From Micromonospora kangleipakensis (GTDB lineage Bacteria; Actinomycetota; Actinomycetes; Mycobacteriales; Micromonosporaceae): DNA of 64,000 nt. Location: positions 2,542,001 through 2,606,000 of the forward strand of contig NZ_SHLD01000001.1 in NCBI RefSeq assembly GCF_004217615.1. The letters are read 5' to 3'. The notes beneath the pieces are model-generated. The model searched no databases, was not told the DNA's origin, and was given only the letters and a program-made list of their open reading frames with translations. Made by a program: the position numbers and the translations under genes. The stretch's first letter is position 1. Each line of letters begins with the position of its first letter. This document shows positions 26,878-36,692 of the stretch, piece after piece.

Positions 26878-27663
26878 TCACTCGCCGCTCAGCGACAGGA
26901 CGTCTCCGGGGCGTACGGCGAGCAGGTCGACCGCCCGGCCGTCGCGTACCGCCACCGCCACCAAGCCGGCGGAGTCGACGTGGACGACCAGGGCGCCGAC
27001 CTCGGCGTCGCCGAAGGTGCGCCCGCGTACCGCCGCCCGGCCGGCCACCCGGATCCGCTTCGGGAGCTGTTCCAGCAGCTCGCCGGGGGCGGCGAGCTGG
27101 ACGTTGCCGAAGTGGTCCACGGTGAGCACCTCGGCGGCGAACCCCGCGCCGATCCGCCGGAGCACCGGTGCCGGCAGCCGGACCAGGGTCGCCGGGTCCA
27201 CCGCCGGGCCGGCCCCGGCCAGCGGCGCGCCGAGCGCGAGCCGGGCGGCGACCGGGGCGAAGACGTCCCGCCCGTGGAAGGTCCGGGAGACCGTGGGCGC
27301 CAGCCACTCCGGGTTGGTCAGCTCGACGGCGCCGGTGATCCCGCCGAGGGCCTCGGCGGCGTCGAGCAGCAGGCCGTTGTCCGGCCCGACCAGCAGCCCG
27401 CCCGGGGCGGCGAGGGCGACGCCCCGCCGGCCGGTGCCCACCCCCGGGTCCACGACCGCCACGTGCACCCCCACCGGCAGGTACGGCACCGTCTGCGCGA
27501 GCACGGCCGAGCCCCGGCGGACGTCCCCCGGGGGGACCAGGTGGGTCACGTCGATGACCCGGGCGGCCGGGGCGAGCCGGACGACGACCCCGTGGCACGC
27601 CGCCACGAACCCGTCGGCGAGGCCGTAGTCGGTGGTCAGCGAGACCCACGGCGTCCCGGTCAC
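26878..27663 (-). CDS. SAM hydroxide adenosyltransferase (DUF62, SAM hydrolase)
   Basis: The 261-residue protein belongs to the DUF62 family, which hydrolyses S-adenosylmethionine to adenosine and methionine and is related to fluorinase and chlorinase. Landmarks are L-T-T-D-Y-G near the N-terminus, V-D-P-G-V-G-x-x-R with the conserved Asp and Arg, G-P-D-N-G-L-L, F-H-G-R-D-V-F-A-P with the conserved His, and D-H-F-G-N in the C-terminal barrel. The halogenase-specific loop is absent, so halogenation is unlikely. Its GTG start overlaps the stop of the upstream GNAT gene in a GTGA, so the two are coupled. Confidence 0.9.
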   Translation of the reverse strand: MTGTPWVSLTTDYGLADGFVAACHGVVVRLAPAARVIDVTHLVPPGDVRRGSAVLAQTVPYLPVGVHVAVVDPGVGTGRRGVALAAPGGLLVGPDNGLLLDAAEALGGITGAVELTNPEWLAPTVSRTFHGRDVFAPVAARLALGAPLAGAGPAVDPATLVRLPAPVLRRIGAGFAAEVLTVDHFGNVQLAAPGELLEQLPKRIRVAGRAAVRGRTFGDAEVGALVVHVDSAGLVAVAVRDGRAVDLLAVRPGDVLSLSGE

Positions 27664-28160
27664 CGGGCCGTCCCGGTGAGTCGCCGCTCCAGCAGCAGCT
27701 CGTCGTGCAGCGGGATGTCGTCCTCGCCGAGGTACGGGATGGTGGGCTTGAGCTGCCGGGCCCGGTTGACCGCGCCCGCGTGGACCGCCACGATGCGCAG
27801 CCCGCGCCGCTGGTAGAAGCGGAGCGCGGAGAGGTTGTCGTTGGTGGTGACCAGCCAGAGCCGGTCGGCCCCGGCGGCCACCGCCACCGCCTCGGCGGCC
27901 GCGAGCAGGGCGCGGCCCGCCCCGAGGCCCGGCGCGGTGGCGGCCAGGCTCACCACCTCCAGCCCGCCGTCGGCGAGCCGGTGCGCCAGCGCGCCGGCGA
28001 AGTGCCCCGCCCCGTCCACCGCCACCAGCGTCGGCAGGGCACGCAGGTCGTAGCGGGTGTCGTGGACCACCACGTGCGGGCCACCCCACTCCCGCCGGTG
28101 CAGGGCCGCCACGTCGTCGTGATCGTGTGGCGCCGCTGGTCGTACCTCGATCGCGCCCAT
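27660..28160 (-). CDS. GNAT family N-acetyltransferase
   Basis: This 166-residue GNAT protein has the acetyl-CoA loop A-P-G-L-G-A-G-R-A-L-L (about residues 76-86) and a C-terminal N-L-S-A-L-R-F-Y-Q-R-R-G-L motif. An N-terminal R-R-E-W-G-G-P-H-V-V segment is seen in a subgroup of actinobacterial GNATs of unknown substrate. It overlaps the SAM hydrolase gene by 4 bp, so the two proteins are probably made together. Co-expression alone does not define a pathway. Confidence 0.85.
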   Translation of the reverse strand: MGAIEVRPAAPHDHDDVAALHRREWGGPHVVVHDTRYDLRALPTLVAVDGAGHFAGALAHRLADGGLEVVSLAATAPGLGAGRALLAAAEAVAVAAGADRLWLVTTNDNLSALRFYQRRGLRIVAVHAGAVNRARQLKPTIPYLGEDDIPLHDELLLERRLTGTAR

Positions 28161-28277
28161 CCCACCGTCCCGTGCTGCGCTGCCGGCCGGATCACCCTAC
28201 CCACCGTGCGCGGCCGGTCGAGGCGCCCGCCGTGCCGTCGCCGGGCCGGAGATTGGCCCGGCGGCGGTGGGCCGGGT

Positions 28278-31200
28278 TCAGCCGCGCAGCCGCAGGCCGC
28301 GGGGGGTGGCCCGGAAGCCGGCGGCGGTCAGCGCGTCGCGCAGCGGCGACGAGTGCACGGCCTCGCCGTCGGCCCGCTCCACCGACATCGCACCGAGCGC
28401 GCCGGAGTGCACCGCGTCGGCGAGCGCCTTGCCGGCCACGGCGAGCGTGTCGGTGTCGTCGGTGAAGGAGAGGATCGTCCGCCCGCCCCGCTCCACGTAG
28501 AGCACCAGGTCGCCGCCGACCAGCACCACCAGCGCGCCGGCCTTGCGCCCGGCCCGGTGCCCGCTGGCCGGGGCCGCGCCGTCACCCGAGTCGACCACCC
28601 GCTCCGGCCAGGGCAGCGCCGCGCCGTACGGGTTGGCCGGGTCGGTGGCGGCGAGCACCAGCGTCGGCCCGCCCCGGCCCCGGCCGCCGTCGGCCGGGTC
28701 GGCCAGGGCGCGGATCCGGTCCACCGCGCCGGGCACGGCGAACTGGGCGGCGCCCAGCCCCTCGACGAAGTAGCCCCGGCGGGCCGCCCCGCGCTCCTCC
28801 AGCGCCGACAGCACCGGGTAGACCGCGGCGAAGCCGCCGACCACCTGCTCGGCCATGACCGCGCCCCGGGTGACCACGCCGTGCCGTTCGAGCAGCAGGT
28901 CGGCGAGGGCGGCGGCCCGGCGGGTCGGGTCGAGGTCCCGCTCGGGCAGCCGCGACCAGCGCCCGGCCACCGTCGGCGGGCCGCTGCGGCTGGGCAGCGC
29001 CACCCGGCCGGGACGGCGGTAGCGGGTCCGCGGCGCGGACGGGCGGGACCGGTGCGCGCCGCCGCCGCCGAGCGCCGCCCGCAGCGGGGCGAGCGTGTCG
29101 TTGGTGAGGTGACCGGCCCAGACCAGGTCCCAGACGGCGGCGGCCAGCGCGGCGTCGTCGGTGGCCCCCACCCGGTCCGACAGGGAGCGGAAGAAGAGCG
29201 CCTGGCCGTCGGCGAGCGCGTCGAGCACCGCGTCGTGCAGCGGGGTGCGGGTGAGCGCCTCGTCGGGCGGCGGGAGCAGCAGCGGCGCGGCGTCCGCGTA
29301 CGCCAGGGTGACCCAGCCGTCGCCGCCGGAGATCGCCCCGGACCCGGCCCAGACCACCTCGCCGCTGGCGCAGAGCTCGTCGAGCTGGGCGGGGGAGTAG
29401 TCGGCCACCCGGGCGGGCAGCACGAGGCGTTCCAACGCGGACGCGGGCACCGCCGCGCCCTGCAACTGCTCGACGGCGGCGGCGAGCGCCTCCACCCCCC
29501 GCGCCGACGAACCGACCTGCTGCCAGCGGGGCAGGAACGCCGCGAGGGCCCGGGGCGGCACCGGCTCGATCTCCCGGCGCAGCGCGGCCAGCGAGCGGCG
29601 GCGCAGCAGCCGCAGCACCTCCGCGTCGCACCACTGGGTGCCGACGCTGTCCGGGGCGAACTCCCCGGAGACCACCCGGCCGGTGGCGGCGAGCCGGCGC
29701 AGCGCCTGCTCCACCACGAAGACGCCCAGCCCGAACCGGGCGGCGCAGCTGGCCGCCGCGAACGGGCCGTGGGTGCGGGCGTAGCGGGCCACCAGGTCGC
29801 CGAGCGGGTCGGCCACCGGCGCCAGGTACGCCTCGGCCACCCCGACCGGCAGCGCCACGCCGAGCGCGTCGCGCAGCCGGGCGGCGTCCTCGACGCCCAC
29901 CCAGCGCTCCTCGCCGGCGACGCGGACCCGCAGCACCCGGCGGGCGGCCTCCAGCTCGGTCAGCCACGCCACCGGCGCGCCCCGCTCGGCCAGCTCGGCC
30001 TCGCTCAGGTCGCCGACCACCCGGAGCAGCTCGACCACGTCCTCGGCGTCGCGCGGGCGGCGCTGCTCGGTCAGCCAGCGCAGCTGCCGCTCGGTCTCGG
30101 CGAGCACCGTCGGGTCGAGTAGCTCCCGCAGGTCGACCCGGCCGAGCAGCTCGCCGAGCAGGCCCGAATCCAGGGCCAGGGCGGCGGCCCGGCGCTCCGC
30201 GAGGGGCGCGTCGCCCTCGTAGAGGAACGCCCCGACGTAGCCGAAGAGCAGCGAGCGGGCGAACGGCGAGGGCCGCTCGGACTCCACCTCGACCAGCCGC
30301 ACCTTGCGGCTGCCCAGGTCGCGCATCAGCTCCGCGAGGGCGGGCTGGTCGAAGACGTCCTGGAGGCACTCGCGGGCGGCCTCCAGGGTGACCGGGAAGT
30401 CGGCGTACTCGCGGGCGACGTCGAGCAGCTGGGCGGCGCGTTGGCGCTGCTGCCAGAGCGGCTGCCGGCGACGCGGATCGCGGCGGGGCAGCAGCAGCGA
30501 CCGGGCCGCGCACTCGCGGAACCGGGCGGCGAAGAGCGCGGAGGTGCCGACGGACTCCTCGACGAGCTGGGCGATCTCGTCGGGCTCGAAGACCACCACG
30601 TCGGCGCCGGGTGGCTCGTCGGCGGTGTCGGGCAGCCGGACCACGATGCCGTCGTCGGAGGGCATCACCTGGGCGTCCACCCCGTACCGTTCGGCGAGCC
30701 GGCGGCCGATCGCCAGCGCCCACGGGCCGTTGACCCGGGCGCCGAGCACCGAGTGGACGGCGAGCCGCCAGTCGCCCAGCTCGTCGCGGAACCGTTCGAC
30801 GACCACCGTCCGGTCGTCCGGCAGGGAGCGGGTCGCCGCCTTCTGCTCGCGCAGGTACCCCATCAGGTTGCCGGCGGCCCAGTCGTCGAGCCCGCCGGCG
30901 CGCAGTGCGGCGGTGGCGGTCTCGTCGTCCTGGCGGAGCAGGGCGCGGACCCGGGCGCCGATGGCCCGGCCCAGCTCGACCGGCCGGCCGAGCTGGTCGC
31001 CCTTCCAGAACGGCATCCGGGCGGCCTGGCCGGGGGCGGGGGAGACCAGCACCCGGTCGGGGGTGATCTCCTCGATCCGCCAGGAGGAGGAGCCGAGCAG
31101 GAAGACGTCGCCGACCCGGGACTCGTAGACCATCTCCTCGTCCAGCTCGCCGACCCGGGCGGCGCGTTCCGCCCCGGCCAGGAAGACGCCGAAGAGGCCC

Positions 31201-32900
31201 CGGTCGGGGATGGTGCCGCCGCTGGTCACCGCGAGCCGCTGCGCGCCGGGGCGGCCGGTGAGCACGTCGGTGGCCCGGTCCCACACCAGCCGGGGCCGCA
31301 GCTCGGCGAAGGCGGTCGACGGGTACCGCCCGGAGAGCATGTCGAGCACCGCGTGCAGTGCCGAGTCGGGCAGCTCGGCGAAGGGTGCGGCCCGGCGGAC
31401 CAGCACGGCCAGGTCGCCGAGCTGCCACGGCTCCAGCGCCACCATCGCCACGATCTGCTGGGCCAGCACGTCGAGCGGGTTGCGCGGGTAGTGCAGCTCC
31501 TCGATGGCGCCCGCGGCCATCCGCTCGGCGACCACCGTGCAGGAGAGCAGGTCGCCGCGGTGCTTGGGGAAGACCACGCCGCGGGAGACCGCGCCGACCT
31601 GGTGCCCGGCCCGGCCGACCCGTTGCAGGCCGGCGGCGACGCTCGGCGGCGCCTCGATCTGCACCACCAGGTCGACCGCGCCCATGTCGATGCCCAGCTC
31701 CAGGCTGGAGGTGGCGACCACGGCCGGGAGCTGGCCGGACTTGAGCGCCTCCTCGATGTGCTTGCGCTCCTCCCGGGAGACGCTGCCGTGGTGGGCCCGC
31801 GCGATCACCGGGGCCGCGCCGGCCGCCGCGCCGGACTGCGCCATCACCTCCGCCGGCTGGCGCGGCGCCCGCACCGAACCGTCGGGTACGCCCACCGGCC
31901 CGCCGCCGTCGGCGGCCCGGCCGGCGTCCGGGCCGGCCGCGGCCGCCAGCTCCTCGGCGGCCAGCTCGTTGAGGCGGGCGCAGAGCCGTTCGGCGCTGCG
32001 CCGCGAGTTGGTGAAGACGATGGTCGAGCGGTGCGCCCGGATCAGCGAGAAGACCCGCTCCTCCACGGCCGGCCAGATCGACGGCCGGCGCGGGCCGCCG
32101 GGGCCGCCCAGGTCGTCCGGCGGCTGCTCCTGCTCGTCGAGGCGGGTCATGTCCTCCACCGGGACCTGGACGCTGACCTCGATGGTCTTGCTGCTGCGCG
32201 GCTGCACCACGTCGACCGGGCGGGCCCCGCCGAGGAAGCGGGCGCAGACGTCGATCGGCCGGACGGTGGCGGAGAGGCCGATCCGCTGCGCGGGCGTCGC
32301 CAGCAGCTCGTCGAGGCGTTCCAGGGAGAGGGCCAGGTGGGCGCCGCGCTTCGTGCCGGCCACCGCGTGCACCTCGTCGACGATCACCGTCTCGATCCCG
32401 CGCAGCGAGTCGCGGGCGGCGGAGGTGAGCAGCAGGAAGAGCGACTCGGGGGTGGTGATGAGGATGTCCGGCGGGGTGCGGGCGAAGGCACGCCGCTCGT
32501 CGGCCGGGGTGTCGCCGGTGCGCATCCCGACGGTGATCTCCGGCGGGGCGACGCCGAGCCGGGTGGCGGCCTGCCGGATGCCGGCGAGCGGGGTGCGCAG
32601 GTTGCGCTCCACGTCGACGGCGAGCGCCTTCAGCGGGCTGACGTAGAGCACCCGGCAGCGCTGCCGCGCCTCGGCGGGCGGCGGCTCCTTGGCCAGCCGG
32701 TCGAGCGACCAGAGGAACGCGGCGAGGGTCTTGCCGGAGCCGGTGGGGGCGACGACCAGGGCGTTGCGCCCGGCGGCCACCGAACGCCAGGCGCCGGCCT
32801 GGGCGGCGGTGGGCGCGGCGAACGCCGCGGTGAACCACTCCCGGGTCGCCGCGCCGAAATCCGCCAGCACCGCGTCCCCGCCGGTCATCTCGTTCGCCAC
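28278..32900 (-). CDS. lhr: Lhr-type large ATP-dependent DNA helicase
   Basis: Lhr is a 3'-5' single-strand DNA translocase and helicase used in DNA repair. The 1540-residue protein has Walker A A-P-T-G-S-G-K-T (about residues 51-58), motif Ia V-S-P-L-K-A-L, the D-E-V-H box, S-A-T, and the motif VI region Q-R-V-G-R-A-G-H. The very long Lhr-CTD region completes the usual ~1500-residue length. A low-complexity Ala/Pro insert near residues 325-360 lies in the second RecA fold. GTG 32898-32900 is preceded by GGGAG; ATG 32888 is an alternative. It is divergent from the gene at 33082. Confidence 0.95.
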   Translation of the reverse strand: MANEMTGGDAVLADFGAATREWFTAAFAAPTAAQAGAWRSVAAGRNALVVAPTGSGKTLAAFLWSLDRLAKEPPPAEARQRCRVLYVSPLKALAVDVERNLRTPLAGIRQAATRLGVAPPEITVGMRTGDTPADERRAFARTPPDILITTPESLFLLLTSAARDSLRGIETVIVDEVHAVAGTKRGAHLALSLERLDELLATPAQRIGLSATVRPIDVCARFLGGARPVDVVQPRSSKTIEVSVQVPVEDMTRLDEQEQPPDDLGGPGGPRRPSIWPAVEERVFSLIRAHRSTIVFTNSRRSAERLCARLNELAAEELAAAAGPDAGRAADGGGPVGVPDGSVRAPRQPAEVMAQSGAAAGAAPVIARAHHGSVSREERKHIEEALKSGQLPAVVATSSLELGIDMGAVDLVVQIEAPPSVAAGLQRVGRAGHQVGAVSRGVVFPKHRGDLLSCTVVAERMAAGAIEELHYPRNPLDVLAQQIVAMVALEPWQLGDLAVLVRRAAPFAELPDSALHAVLDMLSGRYPSTAFAELRPRLVWDRATDVLTGRPGAQRLAVTSGGTIPDRGLFGVFLAGAERAARVGELDEEMVYESRVGDVFLLGSSSWRIEEITPDRVLVSPAPGQAARMPFWKGDQLGRPVELGRAIGARVRALLRQDDETATAALRAGGLDDWAAGNLMGYLREQKAATRSLPDDRTVVVERFRDELGDWRLAVHSVLGARVNGPWALAIGRRLAERYGVDAQVMPSDDGIVVRLPDTADEPPGADVVVFEPDEIAQLVEESVGTSALFAARFRECAARSLLLPRRDPRRRQPLWQQRQRAAQLLDVAREYADFPVTLEAARECLQDVFDQPALAELMRDLGSRKVRLVEVESERPSPFARSLLFGYVGAFLYEGDAPLAERRAAALALDSGLLGELLGRVDLRELLDPTVLAETERQLRWLTEQRRPRDAEDVVELLRVVGDLSEAELAERGAPVAWLTELEAARRVLRVRVAGEERWVGVEDAARLRDALGVALPVGVAEAYLAPVADPLGDLVARYARTHGPFAAASCAARFGLGVFVVEQALRRLAATGRVVSGEFAPDSVGTQWCDAEVLRLLRRRSLAALRREIEPVPPRALAAFLPRWQQVGSSARGVEALAAAVEQLQGAAVPASALERLVLPARVADYSPAQLDELCASGEVVWAGSGAISGGDGWVTLAYADAAPLLLPPPDEALTRTPLHDAVLDALADGQALFFRSLSDRVGATDDAALAAAVWDLVWAGHLTNDTLAPLRAALGGGGAHRSRPSAPRTRYRRPGRVALPSRSGPPTVAGRWSRLPERDLDPTRRAAALADLLLERHGVVTRGAVMAEQVVGGFAAVYPVLSALEERGAARRGYFVEGLGAAQFAVPGAVDRIRALADPADGGRGRGGPTLVLAATDPANPYGAALPWPERVVDSGDGAAPASGHRAGRKAGALVVLVGGDLVLYVERGGRTILSFTDDTDTLAVAGKALADAVHSGALGAMSVERADGEAVHSSPLRDALTAAGFRATPRGLRLRG

Positions 32901-33081
32901 GCTCCCATCCTGCCCCGGCGGTGTGACATCCCGCCCGCGCCGGACGCGGGTTCTGTCCGGCTCCGGGCGCTTACGCGACGGATGCGACGTTGAACGCGTT
33001 AAGTCTTAACTAACTGCTTGCTTGTGCCGCGCAACATAAAGTAACTTCACTCGCAACGCAGCGTCGGGTGGAGGGCTTTGG
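32901..33081. promoter_or_regulatory. divergent AT-rich control region with dyads
   Basis: This 181-bp gap separates divergent lhr and the gene at 33082. Its centre (about 32985-33060) is markedly AT-rich. It contains the palindrome AACGCGTT (32993-33000) immediately joined to GTTAAG-T-CTTAAC (32998-33010), and a TAAAGT -10-like element at 33037-33042 for the rightward gene. These could be operator sites; no known factor is assigned. Confidence 0.4.
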
Positions 33082-33468
33082 ATGACCGTCGAGGAGCGAG
33101 GCTCCGGGCCCGGGACCGATGTGCTCATCCGCAAGGTCGACAGCCATCTCGCCGCGCTCCGCACCGGCCTGCAGGGCCCCGAGTTGGAGCTCGCCGAGCA
33201 GCTCGCCCGCTGCCTGCGCGAGCTGGTCATCGCCACCGCCCACTCCAGCGCCGCCGACCGGGGGCTGGTCCGCGCCGCGGTGCACTACTTCGTCCTCCGC
33301 CGGGAGAGCCGCGGCCGGCTGCTCTCGGTGCGCTCCCTCGCCGCCGCCCAGCGGGTGGTCAACAAGGCCGTGCGCCAGCTCGGCCGCCCCGACCTGCTGG
33401 TGGAGACCCGCCGGGAGCGGCCGTCCCGCGCGCCCGCGCTCTCCACCGGCGACAGCGCGCTGCGCTGA
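33082..33468 (+). CDS. small uncharacterised helical protein
   Basis: The 128-residue protein is predicted to be mostly helical, with an acidic start and a basic, proline-containing tail (R-R-E-R-P-S-R-A-P). No known domain was recognised. A GGTGGAGGG ribosome-binding region precedes the ATG by 7 nt, and the AT-rich upstream region supports a real promoter. GC at the third codon position is typical of the genome, so recent transfer is unlikely. Confidence 0.65.
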   Translation: MTVEERGSGPGTDVLIRKVDSHLAALRTGLQGPELELAEQLARCLRELVIATAHSSAADRGLVRAAVHYFVLRRESRGRLLSVRSLAAAQRVVNKAVRQLGRPDLLVETRRERPSRAPALSTGDSALR

Positions 33469-33625
33469 CCCCGCTCCGGTACGCCGTACCGCGTCGCTGA
33501 CCCGGCCCGGTCCCGGTCGGACCGTTTTCCGCAAACCCGCCCCTGGGCCGGCGATCTGACGTCTGATCGGTCGTGGCCGGAGCGTGCCCGCCCCGGCGTG
33601 CGGTCCCACTCGACCTGGAGCCCGC

Positions 33626-36460
33626 GTGCTCGTACTGCTGATCCTGCACCTGGTGGCGGCCCTGCTCGCGCCGTTGCTGGTCCGCTGGTGGGGTCCGCGC
33701 GCCTGCTACCCGCTCGCCCTCGCGCCGGCCGCCGCGTTCGGCTGGGCCGTCGCCCACACCCCGACGGTCCGCGACGGCGGCGCGGTCGTCGAGACGTACC
33801 GGTGGATCGGCCAGCTCCGGCTCGACCTCGCGCTGCGGGTCACCACCCTGTCCTGGCTGATGTTGCTGCTGGTCGGCGGCGTCGGCGCGCTGGTGCTGGT
33901 CTACTCCGCCCGCTACTTCCACCCCGGCTCGGCGGGGGTGGCCCGGTTCGCGGCCGTGCTGGTCGCCTTCGCCGGGGCGATGCTCGGCCTGGTGGTCGCC
34001 GACGACCTGCTGCTGCTCTACGTCTTCTGGGAGCTGACCACGGTCTTCTCCTACCTGCTGATCGGGCACAGCACCGAGCGGCGGTCCAGCCGCTGGGCGG
34101 CCGCCCAGGCGCTGACCGTGACCACCCTCGGCGGGCTGGCGATGCTGGTCGGCTTCCTGCTGCTCGGCCGGCACGCCGGCGGCTACCGCTGGTCGGCGAT
34201 CGCGGCCGCGCCGCTGCCCGGTGGCGGGTACCTCGCCGCGGCGGTGCTGCTGATCCTGGCCGGGGCGCTGGCCAAGTCCGCCGTCGTGCCGTTCAGCTCC
34301 TGGCTGCCGGTGGCGATGGCCGCGCCGACGCCGGTCAGCGCGTACCTGCACGCGGCGGCGATGGTGAAGGCCGGGGTCTACCTGGTCGGGCTGCTCGCCC
34401 CGGTGCTCGCGATCGCCGGCCCGTGGCGTCCGGTCACCGTGGTCGCCGGGCTGGTCACCCTGGTCGCCGGGGGCTGGGCGGCGTTGCGGCAGACCGACCT
34501 GAAGCTGCTGCTGGCGTACGGGACGGTCAGCCAGCTCGGCCTGCTGACCGTGGTGATCGGCGCGGGCACGCCGAAGGCCGCGCTGGCCGGCACGGCGATG
34601 CTGCTGGCGCACGCGCTGTTCAAGGCGGCCCTGTTCCTCGTCGTCGGCCTCCTCGACCACTGTGCCGGCACCCGTGACCTGCGGGAGCTCTCCGGGGTCG
34701 GGCGTACCGCGCCGCTGCTGGCGGTGGTCGCCGGGCTCGCCGCCGCGTCGATGGCCGGGCTGCCGCCGCTGTTCGGCTTCGTCGCGAAGGAGGCGGTCCT
34801 CGCCGCCTTCACCGACCGGCCGCTCGTGCTCGCCGTGCTGGTCGGCGGCACCGCCCTCACCGTCGCCTACAGCATCCGGTTCCTGTGGGGCGCCTTCGCC
34901 ACCCGGCCCGGCACGCCGGCCACCGAACTGGCCGCCGCCCCGGCCGCGATGCTGGCGCCACCGGCCCTGCTCGCCGCCGCCGGGCTGGCCTTCGGTCCCG
35001 CCGCCGGCTGGCTGGGCGGCCTGCTCCACCCGTACGCCGAACTCTTCGGTCCGGGGGAGGCGCACCTCGCGCTCTGGCCCGGGCCGAACCTGGCGCTGGG
35101 GCTCTCCGCGGTCGCGGTCGCCGCCGGCGTCGCGCTGCACCTGGTACGCGGCCCGCTCGCCCCTGCGCTGGCCCGGCTGCACGTCCCGGTCGGCGGCAAC
35201 CAGGGCTACGAGTGGGTGACCCACCGCTTCGACCGGTTCGCCATCGAGGTCACCGGCGCCACCCAGCGCGGCTCGCTGCCGCAGTACCTCGGCGCCATCC
35301 TGCTCGCGCTGGTGCTGTTGCCCGGCGCGGCGATGCTGACCGCCCGCCCCTGGCGGGAACGGATCGCGCTCTGGGACACCCCCGCCCAGCTCGTGGTCTG
35401 CCTGGTGATCGCGGTGGCGGCGGTGTTCGCCGTCGGCGCCCGCCGCCGGCTCACCGCGATGCTGCTGGTCGGGGTGACCGGCTACGGCACCGCGATGATG
35501 TTCGTCCTCTACGGCGCGCCCGACCTGGCGCTCACCCAGTTCCTGGTCGAGACCGCCACCATCGTGCTCTTCGTGCTGGTGCTGCGGCGGCTGCCGGACC
35601 GGTTCTCGGCCCGACCGCTGCGCCGCAGCCGCTGGCTGCGGCGGGGAATCGGGGTGGCGGCCGGGGTGGTGATGGCCGGCCTCGCCCTCGCGGCGGCCGG
35701 CGCCCGGCGGACGCCGTCGATCTCGCTCGCCTTCCCCGACCTGGCGGTCGCCCAGGGCTACGGCCGCAACGTGGTCAACGTGACCCTGGTCGACATCCGG
35801 GCCTGGGACACCATGGGCGAGCTCTCCGTGCTGGTGGTGGCCGCGACCGGCGTGGCCAGCCTGATCTTCGAACGGTCCCGCACCGGGCCGCGGCCGCGCC
35901 GCCCCGCGCCGTCCGCGCCCCGTCGGGACCGGCGGCCGGTCTGGCTGCGCGGCGGGGCCACCCTGCGCGAGCGGCGCCGGTCGATCGTCTTCGAGGTGGT
36001 CACCCGGCTGATCTTCCACACCGTGCTGCTCTTCTCCCTCTTCCTGCTCTTCTCCGGGCACAACGCCCCCGGCGGCGGCTTTGCCGGCGGCCTGGTCGCC
36101 GGCCTCGCCCTCGCCGTCCGCTACCTGGCCGGCGGCCGGTACGAGCTGGCCGAGGCGGCGCCGGTCGGGGCGGGGACGGTGCTCGGCGCCGGGCTGGCCG
36201 TCTCCGTCGGCACCGGCGCGATCGGGCTGCTCCGCACCGGATCCGTGCTGGAGAGCGTGAAGGTCGACCTCTGGCTGCCCGCCGTCGGCCACTGCTACCT
36301 GGTCACGTCGCTCTTCTTCGACGTGGGCGTCTACCTGATCGTGGTCGGGCTGGTGCTGGACATCCTGCGCAGCCTCGGCGCGGAGGTGGACCGGCACGTC
36401 GAGGCGAGCGGCGGCCCGGAGGCGGGCCTGGCGGTCCACCGGGAGGGGGACCGGACGTGA
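33626..36460 (+). CDS. mrpA: Na+/H+ antiporter subunit A (MrpA with fused MrpB-type domain)
   Basis: MrpA is the largest subunit of the multisubunit Mrp/Mnh cation-proton antiporter and is related to NuoL. The 944-residue protein has about 20 membrane spans. The NuoL-like proton channel region includes V-P-F-S-S-W-L-P-V-A-M-A-A-P-T-P-V-S and the H-A-A-A-M-V-K-A-G motif. A C-terminal part resembles MrpB (F-S-L-F-L-L-F-S-G-H-N-A-P-G-G-G-F). Translation starts at GTG 33626 with GGAG upstream. Its stop codon lies inside the first copy of a 59-bp repeat that separates it from mrpC. Confidence 0.93.
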   Translation: MLVLLILHLVAALLAPLLVRWWGPRACYPLALAPAAAFGWAVAHTPTVRDGGAVVETYRWIGQLRLDLALRVTTLSWLMLLLVGGVGALVLVYSARYFHPGSAGVARFAAVLVAFAGAMLGLVVADDLLLLYVFWELTTVFSYLLIGHSTERRSSRWAAAQALTVTTLGGLAMLVGFLLLGRHAGGYRWSAIAAAPLPGGGYLAAAVLLILAGALAKSAVVPFSSWLPVAMAAPTPVSAYLHAAAMVKAGVYLVGLLAPVLAIAGPWRPVTVVAGLVTLVAGGWAALRQTDLKLLLAYGTVSQLGLLTVVIGAGTPKAALAGTAMLLAHALFKAALFLVVGLLDHCAGTRDLRELSGVGRTAPLLAVVAGLAAASMAGLPPLFGFVAKEAVLAAFTDRPLVLAVLVGGTALTVAYSIRFLWGAFATRPGTPATELAAAPAAMLAPPALLAAAGLAFGPAAGWLGGLLHPYAELFGPGEAHLALWPGPNLALGLSAVAVAAGVALHLVRGPLAPALARLHVPVGGNQGYEWVTHRFDRFAIEVTGATQRGSLPQYLGAILLALVLLPGAAMLTARPWRERIALWDTPAQLVVCLVIAVAAVFAVGARRRLTAMLLVGVTGYGTAMMFVLYGAPDLALTQFLVETATIVLFVLVLRRLPDRFSARPLRRSRWLRRGIGVAAGVVMAGLALAAAGARRTPSISLAFPDLAVAQGYGRNVVNVTLVDIRAWDTMGELSVLVVAATGVASLIFERSRTGPRPRRPAPSAPRRDRRPVWLRGGATLRERRRSIVFEVVTRLIFHTVLLFSLFLLFSGHNAPGGGFAGGLVAGLALAVRYLAGGRYELAEAAPVGAGTVLGAGLAVSVGTGAIGLLRTGSVLESVKVDLWLPAVGHCYLVTSLFFDVGVYLIVVGLVLDILRSLGAEVDRHVEASGGPEAGLAVHREGDRT

Positions 36461-36692
36461 GCGCGAGGAGTGAGCCGGTTCTGCGAGCCCCGCAGTCGCG
36501 AACAGAGGTGGCGCGGTGAGCGCGAGGAGTGAGCCGGTTCTGCGAGCCCCGCAGTCGCGAACAGAGGTGGCGCGGTGAGGGCGAGGAGTGAGCCGGTTCT
36601 GCGAGCCCCGCAGTCGCGAACAGAGGTGGCGCGGTGAGCGCGAGGAGTGAGCCGGTTCTGCGAGCCCCGCAGTCGCGAACAGAGGTGGCGCG
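36457..36692 (+). repeat. four tandem 59-bp repeats between mrpA and mrpC
   Basis: Four consecutive 59-bp units begin at 36457, 36516, 36575 and 36634. They are identical except for one C-to-G change at position 6 of the third unit. Each starts GTGAG(C/G)GCGAGGAGTGAGCC and ends with AGAGGTGGCGCG. The mrpA stop (TGA at 36458-36460) is within the first unit, and the mrpC GTG follows directly after the fourth. The repeat therefore appears inserted into an original GTGA stop-start overlap, and each unit restores GTGA at its border. It is too regular and spacer-free to be a CRISPR. Confidence 0.97.

Noticed and set aside
22238..27628. Very long open frame antisense to the multicopper-oxidase-like, nei2 and SAM hydrolase genes
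   Set aside because: Low-complexity translation with no recognisable domain; the reverse strand encodes recognisable proteins throughout.
26878..27663. Fluorinase or chlorinase
   Set aside because: The protein matches DUF62 SAM hydrolases, with Asp, Arg and His conserved, and lacks the fluorinase-specific loop; there is no halometabolite cluster nearby.
28582..32838. Second long reverse-strand frame within lhr
   Set aside because: It is a shifted frame of lhr with arginine/alanine-rich composition and no motif; the lhr frame carries all helicase motifs.
36457..36692. CRISPR array
   Set aside because: The four repeats abut with no spacers, carry ORFs and ribosome-binding sites, and have no cas genes nearby.
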